In this document: piece by piece, positions 8,818 through 14,868 of the stretch
Position numbering within the stretch: position 1 is the stretch's first letter
Layout of the letters: every line of letters begins with the position of its first letter
Assembly (NCBI GenBank): GCA_021811865.1
Contig: JAKAQB010000075.1
Span: forward strand, 1 to 14,868
DNA from: Actinomycetes bacterium
Lineage (GTDB): Bacteria > Actinomycetota > Acidimicrobiia > Acidimicrobiales > Palsa-688
Length of the DNA: 14,868 nucleotides
Direction: 5' to 3'
The notes under the pieces: model-generated
Told to the model about the DNA's origin: nothing
Database searches by the model: none
The model's input: the letters and a program-made list of their open reading frames with translations, nothing else
Translations under genes and position numbers: made by a program

Positions 8818-9882
8818 ATGCACGCTGACTGCTCGAGGAGGTGGCCGGCGTTGCTCGCCACGCTCCTTGTGGTCGCAACTGTGCTGACGGCCTGCGGGGC
8901 ACCCACTGCCAGGCCACGGTTGGCGGTTCGAGGCAACTTGCTGGTGGTCGGGCACTCACGGTGGATCGCCCGTGGCGTGGTCGATTATCTGGTTCCTTTC
9001 TACACAGATGGCTCTGGGGTACCTGACCCGGCGCTCGCTTCGTACGTTCGCACCGACTTCACTGACCGCAGCCGCGCGTTCGCCGCGATGCGGGCGGACG
9101 GGATCAACGTCGTCCGTGTGCCCGTCGGGATGCCAGGCGTCGGCAGCGCCTACCATCTCAGCCTCGCGTTGTACGTTCGTCAACTGGTGCGCGTGGCTGC
9201 CGCCGCCCACGCCGCAGGGCTACGCGTCCTGATCTGCTGGTGGGACTCCCTTGCTCAGGGATCACAGCTGGTTACGTCCTACCGAGCTGACTTCCCCATG
9301 ATGGCAGCGGTAGCGCGGGCCCTGCGTAGGGACCCGTGGGTCTTCTTCGAGCCTGACAACGAGCCGAACGGTGTCACCGTGGCCCAGTGGCTCCACGTCA
9401 TGGAGGCGACCGACCGCGAATGGCGCCGCGTGATCGGGTACCGAGGTCCGCTGGTCATCGACACCCCGGGGTACTCCTGGACCTTCCCGGTGCGAGCGGC
9501 CGCCACGCTCCAGCACCTCGACGCTTCCCTTCTAGGCTCCGGGCCACAGCTGGTCTTCGCCAATCAACGCTATCCGGACGGTGTCAGCTGCTTTTGCAGC
9601 GCGCAGCAAGCGCAGTGGGAGGCGCTGGTGGGACGGTGGGTGGGCCACTACCCCATACTGGGGACCGAATATGGAGACTTCAACGCTGGCTTCCCAGCCA
9701 ACGGAGCATGGCTGGTCGAGCTGGCACGCTACCTGCTGCACGTCGCCGTGCCACGCGGCGACAACGGCATGATCACTTTCGTGTGGAGCTGGGTCGATCC
9801 CAACTCCCTTACCACCACGGACCATCGGACTCTCGACCACCTCGGAATCGGGATCCTGCGCTCGTTCTGGATGGGGCGATGA
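8818..9882 (+). CDS. Secreted lipoprotein, GH5-like glycoside hydrolase
   Basis: The start at ATG 8818 gives 354 residues with a lipoprotein signal: a basic n-region (RR at 7-8), a hydrophobic stretch ending LLVVATVL, and lipobox L23-T-A-C26 with Cys26 as the acylation site. An upstream GTG (8783) would place 12 extra residues before the signal. The mature part resembles a TIM-barrel glycosidase of the GH5 clan. FFEPDNEPNG carries the N-E-P signature with E182 as likely acid/base. ILGTEYGDFN has E284 as likely nucleophile, and MITFVWSWVD gives the barrel tryptophan near the end. DGINVVRVPVGMPG is the typical early strand of the barrel. It is anchored outside the membrane and is the first gene of the polysaccharide run, so it probably trims or edits the polymer. 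The substrate is unknown. The stop overlaps the next gene (ATGA). Confidence 0.75.
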   Translation: MHADCSRRWPALLATLLVVATVLTACGAPTARPRLAVRGNLLVVGHSRWIARGVVDYLVPFYTDGSGVPDPALASYVRTDFTDRSRAFAAMRADGINVVRVPVGMPGVGSAYHLSLALYVRQLVRVAAAAHAAGLRVLICWWDSLAQGSQLVTSYRADFPMMAAVARALRRDPWVFFEPDNEPNGVTVAQWLHVMEATDREWRRVIGYRGPLVIDTPGYSWTFPVRAAATLQHLDASLLGSGPQLVFANQRYPDGVSCFCSAQQAQWEALVGRWVGHYPILGTEYGDFNAGFPANGAWLVELARYLLHVAVPRGDNGMITFVWSWVDPNSLTTTDHRTLDHLGIGILRSFWMGR

Positions 9883-11051
9883 CCGCTGCCTCCATTCGAC
9901 TGCTGCGCCGGATCGGCCGGGCACGGCGCGTGAGGCGCGCCGCCGTTTTCCTGGCTGCGCTGGTGGTCGTGCTGGCGGCCACGGTGGCCTACAGCCACGA
10001 GGTCGGCACCACCTGGACGGCGACGGCCTACATGGAAGTCAACAGCGGCGCTGGGCGTTCTGGACCGGGCGACGCCTCGGGGGCACAGCAGCTGGCGACG
10101 AGCTACGCGTTCGTCATCCCCGATGACCAAGCCGTCATCGCAGCGATCGCCGCAGCCACGGGACGGCCCGAGGCAGAGGTGAAGCCGGAGATCGAAGTGT
10201 ACGCCGCCAACAACAGCGCAGAACTGGTGCTGTCCTACGCCGGGCCCTCCTCCAGCGCTGCGCTGACCGGCATGCGTGCGCTGGTGCAGACGGTCGCCCG
10301 TGGCGGCGGAGCACTCGTCCCGGGAACGGTGAGCGTCGTCAGCCTGCCCACGGAGGCGGTGCCCTCGAGCCACCACCGGCTTCTGGCGTACGGCGGCATG
10401 ATCGCACTCGTTGTCGCCATCTCCGTCGTGCTCCTCCTCGAGCGGATCGATCCAAGGGTGCGTGACGCCGCCGAGTTGGAGGAGGTGCTCGGCGTTCCCG
10501 TGGTCGTCCTGGCGGACCTTGGGGGCGAGTCCGGCTGGACGCTGCTCTGCCGATGGCATGGTGGTGTCGATGGCGGTCAGGCCATCCAGCTCGTCCCCGC
10601 GGAAGGCTGCGATGAGGACAAAGTCGAGCAGCTGGCCGATCGGTTACGGCAGTGGGGGACCGTGGGTCCGATCCAAGCCCTCCCTGCCCCGGAGACCGGT
10701 GCTCTGCCCTCTGCCCGGGGAACCACGGTGCTGCTCGTGGCTGCTGGCGCGCGTGCCCGCTCCCTGGTCGCAGCGGTCTCGCGCCTCGCCATGTTCGGCT
10801 CTGCTCCTGATTGGGCGGTCATCTTCGACCGCGGGCCTGAGATGCGGATCAAGGGCCCTTCCTCCACCCGTGGGTCGAGCGCCGACCTGTCGCGGCCTGT
10901 CACCCGTCGGTCGGCCATCGCGCACCGCTTCCCCGACGCCAGACCGCTGTCCTCAGAGGACCTCGCCTCCCTGTTCTCCGGCGACGAGAGTGGAGGCTCG
11001 ACGGGGGACCCGCGCCACGACGAGTTGCCCGCCGGGGGGTCGCCGACGTGA
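9879..11051 (+). CDS. Wzz-like chain-length / export protein, degenerate kinase domain
   Basis: A 390-residue inner-membrane protein starting at ATG 9879, overlapping the previous stop by four bases; GGATGGGG lies just before it. A basic N-terminus leads to helix 1 (about 20-38), an extracytoplasmic region (about 39-165), helix 2 (168-187) and a cytoplasmic part. This is the topology of Wzz/CapA polysaccharide co-polymerases, which set chain length together with Wzy. The cytoplasmic part looks like the remains of a bacterial tyrosine kinase domain: LEEVLGVPVV precedes it and TTVLLVAAGARARSLVAAV resembles its late strand. The place of the Walker A loop reads VPAEGCDEDKVEQLAD (239-254), without GK[ST], so ATP binding is doubtful. 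The C-terminal 70 residues are low complexity. The next gene overlaps by four bases (GTGA). Confidence 0.7.
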   Translation: MTAASIRLLRRIGRARRVRRAAVFLAALVVVLAATVAYSHEVGTTWTATAYMEVNSGAGRSGPGDASGAQQLATSYAFVIPDDQAVIAAIAAATGRPEAEVKPEIEVYAANNSAELVLSYAGPSSSAALTGMRALVQTVARGGGALVPGTVSVVSLPTEAVPSSHHRLLAYGGMIALVVAISVVLLLERIDPRVRDAAELEEVLGVPVVVLADLGGESGWTLLCRWHGGVDGGQAIQLVPAEGCDEDKVEQLADRLRQWGTVGPIQALPAPETGALPSARGTTVLLVAAGARARSLVAAVSRLAMFGSAPDWAVIFDRGPEMRIKGPSSTRGSSADLSRPVTRRSAIAHRFPDARPLSSEDLASLFSGDESGGSTGDPRHDELPAGGSPT

Positions 11052-12646
11052 CCGCGCCCACCCTGCCGCGGGGCCCCCAGCGATCCCCGGGCGGCCTTGG
11101 GCTCGGATGGCTCAGCCTGGCTGGCGACCGCTCCGTCTCGGTCCTCATGATCGGACTCATCCTGGCGGGCGGCCTTGGGCTCGGCGTCGCGACCGCCGTC
11201 GATCCGGTCGTCGGCGTCGGTGTCGCTGTTTTGATCGGCGGGGCGTTGCTGGTCATGCGGCGCCTGGAGATCGGCGGGCTCGTTCTCGTCACCGTGGTGC
11301 CGATCTTCTCGGGCCTGCGGTCGGGTCTCCCGGTCCCGTCCCTCAAGCTGTCGGAGGCGCTCATCGCCGGCATCGGCGGCCTCGTCCTCGTCACGTTGCG
11401 GAGGCTGCACGCCAAGCCGTGGACCCGGGTGGAGTGGACACTTGGGGTCTTCGTCGCCCTGTATTTCCTGTTGGGGTCGCTCGACGCCTCGGAGTTGCAC
11501 GCGAAGCTCAGCTTCTCCGAGACCGGCACGCTTCTCGGCCCCCTGCAGTACTTCCTGTTGTACCGGACCGTTCGGCTCGTCCTGCCAACCCGACGTCTCC
11601 AAGTCGGTGCCCTCCGCTGCTTGCTCTACGCGAGCGTGCCTGTCTCGCTCATCGGCGTCGCCCAGCAACTCGGCGTCTCGGCCGTCCGGAGCTTCATCGT
11701 CAACATCACTGCCAGCACGGCGGTCAACAGCGGCAGCGCGTCCGGGTACAGCAGCTTCGCCCGTGCCTCCTCCCTCTGGCCGCAATGGACGCTCTTCGCC
11801 GGGTACCTCACGGTGGTCATCACGCTTGGCTTGGCGATCCTGCTCGACTCCGACGCGGACGTGATCCGCCGGTCCAGGCTGTACGCGATCCTCATCCTCG
11901 ACGGGATCGCCCTTTTCCTCACTGCCGAGCTGTCGGCGATCGCGAGTCTCGTGATCGCGATGGTCCTGCTGGCTTGGTGGTCGAAGCGGTTGGGGCTCCT
12001 GCTCAAGGTGGTGGGGGTGGCCCTGCTCGTCCTTGGCTCCGCGGCCGGCCCCTACATCGCGGCACGGGTGGAGCAGGAGTACAACAAGACCGTTGGCGCC
12101 GGGGCCCCGCTCGTACCTCAGACCATCCAGTATCGTTGGCAGATCTGGACGTCGCAGTACTTCCCTGCGATCGGGGAACGCCCCATCCTCGGATGGGGCG
12201 TCATCCAGCCACCAGTCGTCTCGTGGTCCAGCACCGAGTCCCAGTACGTCACGGTGCTGATGCGGGGCGGCGCACCCCTCATGGTGGCGTTCGTCCTCAT
12301 GATGGGGGGTGCTGGCTCCGCGGCAGGAGCGCTCCGACGTGATCCCGATGACGATGTCCGTCGGGTCAGCGGGCGGGCTGTCCTCGCGCTCGTCATCATC
12401 TTGATCCCCATGGACACCGTGTTCCCGTACTTCGAGGACAGCGGCCTCCCTGAGGCCTTGTGGGCTCTGGTCGGGATAATGATGGCTGCCGTCCCGAGAC
12501 GGCTACCCCCGCTGGGCTTCGCAGCTCTGCCGTCAGTGCTCCCCGACGTCGAGGTTCCGGCGACGGTGCCAACCGGCGAGCCCAGGCTCGCCCCGGCCCC
12601 GCGACCTCGTCGCCGGCGGCGCCGGCGACGAGGTGTAGACCGTTGA
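11048..12646 (+). CDS. O-antigen ligase/polymerase-like membrane protein (Wzy/WaaL)
   Basis: A 532-residue polytopic membrane protein from GTG 11048, with a GGGGGG tract 9 bases upstream. Roughly ten hydrophobic helices span residues about 30-480. The large periplasmic loop includes a conserved-looking GERPILGWG (376-384), typical of the O-antigen ligase / polymerase family (the family's ...NPIxGxG loop). Such proteins join or polymerise lipid-linked oligosaccharides outside the membrane; whether this one is a polymerase (Wzy) or a ligase (WaaL) cannot be decided from sequence. The protein ends in an Arg-rich tail of about 15 residues that is encoded by a long DNA palindrome. It sits between the chain-length protein and a glycosyltransferase whose TTG start overlaps its stop. 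This supports a role in extracellular or capsular polysaccharide assembly. Confidence 0.8.
   Translation: MTAPTLPRGPQRSPGGLGLGWLSLAGDRSVSVLMIGLILAGGLGLGVATAVDPVVGVGVAVLIGGALLVMRRLEIGGLVLVTVVPIFSGLRSGLPVPSLKLSEALIAGIGGLVLVTLRRLHAKPWTRVEWTLGVFVALYFLLGSLDASELHAKLSFSETGTLLGPLQYFLLYRTVRLVLPTRRLQVGALRCLLYASVPVSLIGVAQQLGVSAVRSFIVNITASTAVNSGSASGYSSFARASSLWPQWTLFAGYLTVVITLGLAILLDSDADVIRRSRLYAILILDGIALFLTAELSAIASLVIAMVLLAWWSKRLGLLLKVVGVALLVLGSAAGPYIAARVEQEYNKTVGAGAPLVPQTIQYRWQIWTSQYFPAIGERPILGWGVIQPPVVSWSSTESQYVTVLMRGGAPLMVAFVLMMGGAGSAAGALRRDPDDDVRRVSGRAVLALVIILIPMDTVFPYFEDSGLPEALWALVGIMMAAVPRRLPPLGFAALPSVLPDVEVPATVPTGEPRLAPAPRPRRRRRRRRGVDR
12604..12634 (+). promoter_or_regulatory. Perfect 14-bp hairpin covering the next gene's ribosome site
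   Basis: ACCTCGTCGCCGGC (12604-12617) and GCCGGCGACGAGGT (12621-12634) are exact reverse complements around a GGC loop. It lies inside the last codons of the Wzy-like gene and its right arm contains GAGG (12630-12633), the only likely Shine-Dalgarno for the glycosyltransferase TTG at 12643. A ribosome finishing the upstream gene would open it, giving strict translational coupling. No T-tract follows. Confidence 0.6.
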
Positions 12647-13947
12647 GCCCCCCGCCCGGGACCGAAACAGCAGGTCGACGGCACGTCCTGGTCGTTGCCG
12701 ACGTGTTCCCCTGGCCAGCCAGGGACGGTTACCGCCTCCGGCTTGCGTCCATGCTGCAGGGCCTGGCCCACTCGGGGTCGGTGGACCTGTTCGTTGCCGC
12801 GCAGGACGGGGACCCCACATCCGGTCCGGCACCGTGGTACATCCGCCGCTACGACGTTTCTGTTGCCCGCGCAGCGGTGCAGACGCTGCCATTGCTCGCC
12901 CGCACTCTCAGGGACCCGCTCCCCCGGCGGGTGCTCTGGCGGGACTGGTCGCCGGCGCAGCAGGCCCTTGCGACCTTCACCGCCGGGCGTAGTTACGACG
13001 TCACCTGGTTCAGCCATCTCGATAGTTACCTGGCGTTGGGAGGGCACGACCCCGCCCGCTCGATCGTCGACTACGACAACCTCGAGGACTGGGCCCTGCT
13101 CGGGCGGCCTTCGGCCCGGTCTATCCTCGCCGGCGCCGTTCGGCCAGGAGGAGGGGCGGTGGCGCTGAAGCACCTCGTGAGGTTGGCTATGGACGCGCGG
13201 GACCGGCGCTGCTGGGCGGCGGTCCAGGTGACGACCGCCGAGCAGGTGGCTGCGATCGTCGTATGCAGCGAGCTCGACCGCCGGCGGCTCGGCCACCCCG
13301 ATGCGGCCGTGCTCCCCAACACGTATGCACCGCCCGCTGTGGTCCCGCCGCCGTTGCCGCAGGAGCCGACGGTGGTGATGGTGGCACGCTTCACCTACGA
13401 ACCCAACATCGCGGGGGTCGCATGGTTCGTCAGGCAGGTTCTGCCCGAGGTCTACACCCGGTTTCCAGGAGTGGAGATCAGGCTTGTCGGCCGGCACGAC
13501 AGGCGACTGGAGGCGGTAGCGCGAGCGCCGGGCGTTACCATCGTCGGAGAGGTCGACGACGTGGGTGGCGAGCTGCAGCGGGCGCGTGCCGTCATCGTGC
13601 CGCTCCTCTCGGGGAGCGGCACGCGCGTGAAGGTGCTGGAGGCACTTGCCTACAGCCGCCCACTCGTCTCCACAACGCTTGGCGCGGAAGGCCTCGGACT
13701 TGTCAACGGCGTCCATGGCCTCCTGGCGGACGGGGCTCACGAGTTTGCCGATGCCCTGGGGCGGGTGCTTGCGGACGACGCCCTCGCCCGCCGTCTGGCC
13801 GAGAGCGGCGGGCGCCTACTCCACGCGCGATTCGATCCTGAGCACGTTCGGTCGGACATCACCCGGCTCGTGGATCGGATCTGCAGCGAATCGGCTCCTG
13901 ATCCAGATTCGATTCGTTCTGAGCGCCGTTGCGTTGGTCAGGGGTGA
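12643..13947 (+). CDS. GT-B glycosyltransferase, GT4-like
   Basis: A 434-residue cytoplasmic or membrane-associated glycosyltransferase. The start is TTG 12643 inside the TTGA overlap with the upstream stop; GAGG at 12630-12633 is the likely ribosome site, and the frame opens well before it with no better start. The N-terminal domain begins RRHVLVVADVFPWPARDGYRLRL, the first strand and loop of a GT-B fold, here quoted in part. The C-terminal domain has VARFTYEPN (247-255), PGVTIVGEVDDV and GSGTRVKVLEALAYSRP with E333 as the donor-site glutamate. These are GT4-family hallmarks for transfer of sugar from a nucleotide sugar to a growing glycan. The last 25 or so residues are unremarkable. It is the final gene of the + strand polysaccharide run, and 21 bases separate it from the convergent flippase. 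Confidence 0.88.
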   Translation: MSPPPGTETAGRRHVLVVADVFPWPARDGYRLRLASMLQGLAHSGSVDLFVAAQDGDPTSGPAPWYIRRYDVSVARAAVQTLPLLARTLRDPLPRRVLWRDWSPAQQALATFTAGRSYDVTWFSHLDSYLALGGHDPARSIVDYDNLEDWALLGRPSARSILAGAVRPGGGAVALKHLVRLAMDARDRRCWAAVQVTTAEQVAAIVVCSELDRRRLGHPDAAVLPNTYAPPAVVPPPLPQEPTVVMVARFTYEPNIAGVAWFVRQVLPEVYTRFPGVEIRLVGRHDRRLEAVARAPGVTIVGEVDDVGGELQRARAVIVPLLSGSGTRVKVLEALAYSRPLVSTTLGAEGLGLVNGVHGLLADGAHEFADALGRVLADDALARRLAESGGRLLHARFDPEHVRSDITRLVDRICSESAPDPDSIRSERRCVGQG

Positions 13948-13968
13948 TGGCGGATCGGCACCTGGGGC

Positions 13969-14868
13969 TCAACTACCTGACATCGAGGATGGTCCGGCCG
14001 GATCGGAGCGGGCAGAACGACCGAGCACGCCGCGCAGGGCGGTGCCCGCGAACCCTATCGACGAGCGGCGCACGTCCGCCGATGCGATCAGCGCCACGGC
14101 GGGCAGGCAGGTTGCCATCCGCCATGGCCATGCAATCAGGGGAGCGAACATGGGGATTCCCAGCCCAGCAATGACGGGCGCGCAACGCCGGTAGCTGAAG
14201 CCGATCCTCGGTCGCACGGCGTGGTCCAGCATCAGCCAGGCCGAGGACGCGGCGACGGCGGCGACCGCGAAGCCGTCAAGGCCGAGCAACGGGACGAGGG
14301 TTGCGCTCGCGAGCAGCATCACGGCCGTGCGGACGGCCACGGCGGCGGCCACTTTCGTGTTGCGTCCCTCGGCGAAAAGTAGGGTCATCTGGGGGAGGCT
14401 GACGGAGCTGACCAGCCTGGTGAAGGCGAGAATCCCGTAGACGGAGGCCGTAGCCTCCCAGGTCCGCCCCCATACCAACGGGATCAACCACGGTGACACG
14501 ACCGCCAGCCCGGCCAATGGCACTCCCAGGACGATGGCCTGCGCGAGCATTCCCTCCTCGAGCGCCGGACGCAGCCGCTGGGGTTGATCGACCAGGCGGG
14601 AGATGGTGGCCAGACCGAGTCGCCAGGCGGCGCGCAGGGCGAAACCAGCCGTGTCCACCAACCGGATGGCCAGCGCGACCAGCCCAACCCCAGTGGCGCC
14701 GAGGAAGGCGCCTACGATCACCGGATTGGCGAGCGAGTTGACTCGCTCGAGCCAGTTGCTGCTGGAGTAGCTGATTCCATGGCGTAAGAGCTCCCGGGAC
14801 GTCCTCGCCGACCACCGCCAGCGGGGTAGCAGGCGGGCGGCGATGGCACTGCCGGCGAACAGATCGAA
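13969..14868 (-). CDS. Polysaccharide flippase (Wzx/MATE-like), partial
   Basis: The frame is open to the window edge, so this is the C-terminal part (299 residues) of a minus-strand gene whose start lies outside. It reads into RHGISYSSSNWLERVNSLAN followed by IVGAFLGATGVGLVALAIRL, the characteristic loop and helix of oligosaccharide flippases (MOP superfamily). Several more hydrophobic helices follow, among them MLAQAIVLGVPLAGLAVV and IPLVWGRTWEATASVYGIL. Such proteins move lipid-linked oligosaccharide across the membrane. Family members are about 450-500 residues, so 150-200 N-terminal residues are missing here. Reading a GTG at 14721 as the start would cut the fold in half and is not preferred. 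It converges on the glycosyltransferase and probably serves the same polysaccharide. Confidence 0.82.
   Translation of the reverse strand, partial: FDLFAGSAIAARLLPRWRWSARTSRELLRHGISYSSSNWLERVNSLANPVIVGAFLGATGVGLVALAIRLVDTAGFALRAAWRLGLATISRLVDQPQRLRPALEEGMLAQAIVLGVPLAGLAVVSPWLIPLVWGRTWEATASVYGILAFTRLVSSVSLPQMTLLFAEGRNTKVAAAVAVRTAVMLLASATLVPLLGLDGFAVAAVAASSAWLMLDHAVRPRIGFSYRRCAPVIAGLGIPMFAPLIAWPWRMATCLPAVALIASADVRRSSIGFAGTALRGVLGRSARSDPAGPSSMSGS

Noticed and set aside
10411..12342. 643-residue + strand frame overlapping the Wzz-like and Wzy-like genes
   Set aside because: Low-complexity translation; the overlapping frame has real membrane helices and four-base junctions at both ends.
12118..13740. 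540-residue minus-strand frame opposite the Wzy-like and glycosyltransferase genes
   Set aside because: No family motif; the + strand frame has the full GT-B signature.
14276..14815. Second minus-strand frame at the right edge
   Set aside because: It overlaps the flippase frame, which alone shows continuous hydrophobic helices and runs to the window edge.

Overview
The window is very GC-rich, with GTG and TTG starts, 1-4 base gene overlaps and apparently leaderless promoters. It also carries a lysC-asd pair and a small acyl-CoA carboxylase epsilon-like protein. Together these point to a chromosomal segment of an actinobacterium, possibly Acidimicrobiia; the class-level assignment is inference from gene style only. 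I see no tRNA, rRNA or CRISPR array. Bases 1-97 hold nothing I can assign.

Left part (98-1339, + strand): a short epsilon-like subunit gene, then a calcineurin-type metallophosphoesterase with all its metal-binding motifs. Just after it lies an orphan TnpB element (about 1362-3928, gene on the minus strand, no tnpA). The TnpB is unusually large and carries one single-base frameshift. CTATAG occurs at both proposed ends, and the tnpB 3' end has hairpins that could belong to an omega (guide) RNA. A roughly 500-base non-coding stretch follows, containing a perfect 10-bp hairpin, and leads into a TTG-started S51-family (cyanophycinase / dipeptidase E-like) serine hydrolase.

Middle part (4882-8775): two tandem cyclophilin-type prolyl isomerases run leftward, one membrane-anchored and one cytoplasmic. 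They diverge from lysC and asd across only 66 bp, and both -10 boxes sit almost on the start codons. lysC (aspartokinase) contains a strong internal Shine-Dalgarno and GTG start expected to make a separate regulatory beta subunit. It overlaps asd (aspartate-semialdehyde dehydrogenase) by one base. Together they make the first two steps of the aspartate pathway to lysine, threonine, methionine and diaminopimelate.

Right part (8818-14868): an exopolysaccharide or cell-surface polysaccharide locus. Four + strand genes overlap by a few bases each: a GH5-like glycosidase lipoprotein, a Wzz-like two-helix membrane protein with a degenerate nucleotide-binding domain, a Wzy/WaaL-like polytopic membrane protein, and a GT-B glycosyltransferase. 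A 14-bp perfect hairpin covers the Shine-Dalgarno of the glycosyltransferase. Converging on them from the right edge is a partial flippase (Wzx/MATE-like). The set has the typical parts of a Wzx/Wzy-type pathway: flippase, polymerase, chain-length regulator, transferase and a processing glycosidase.
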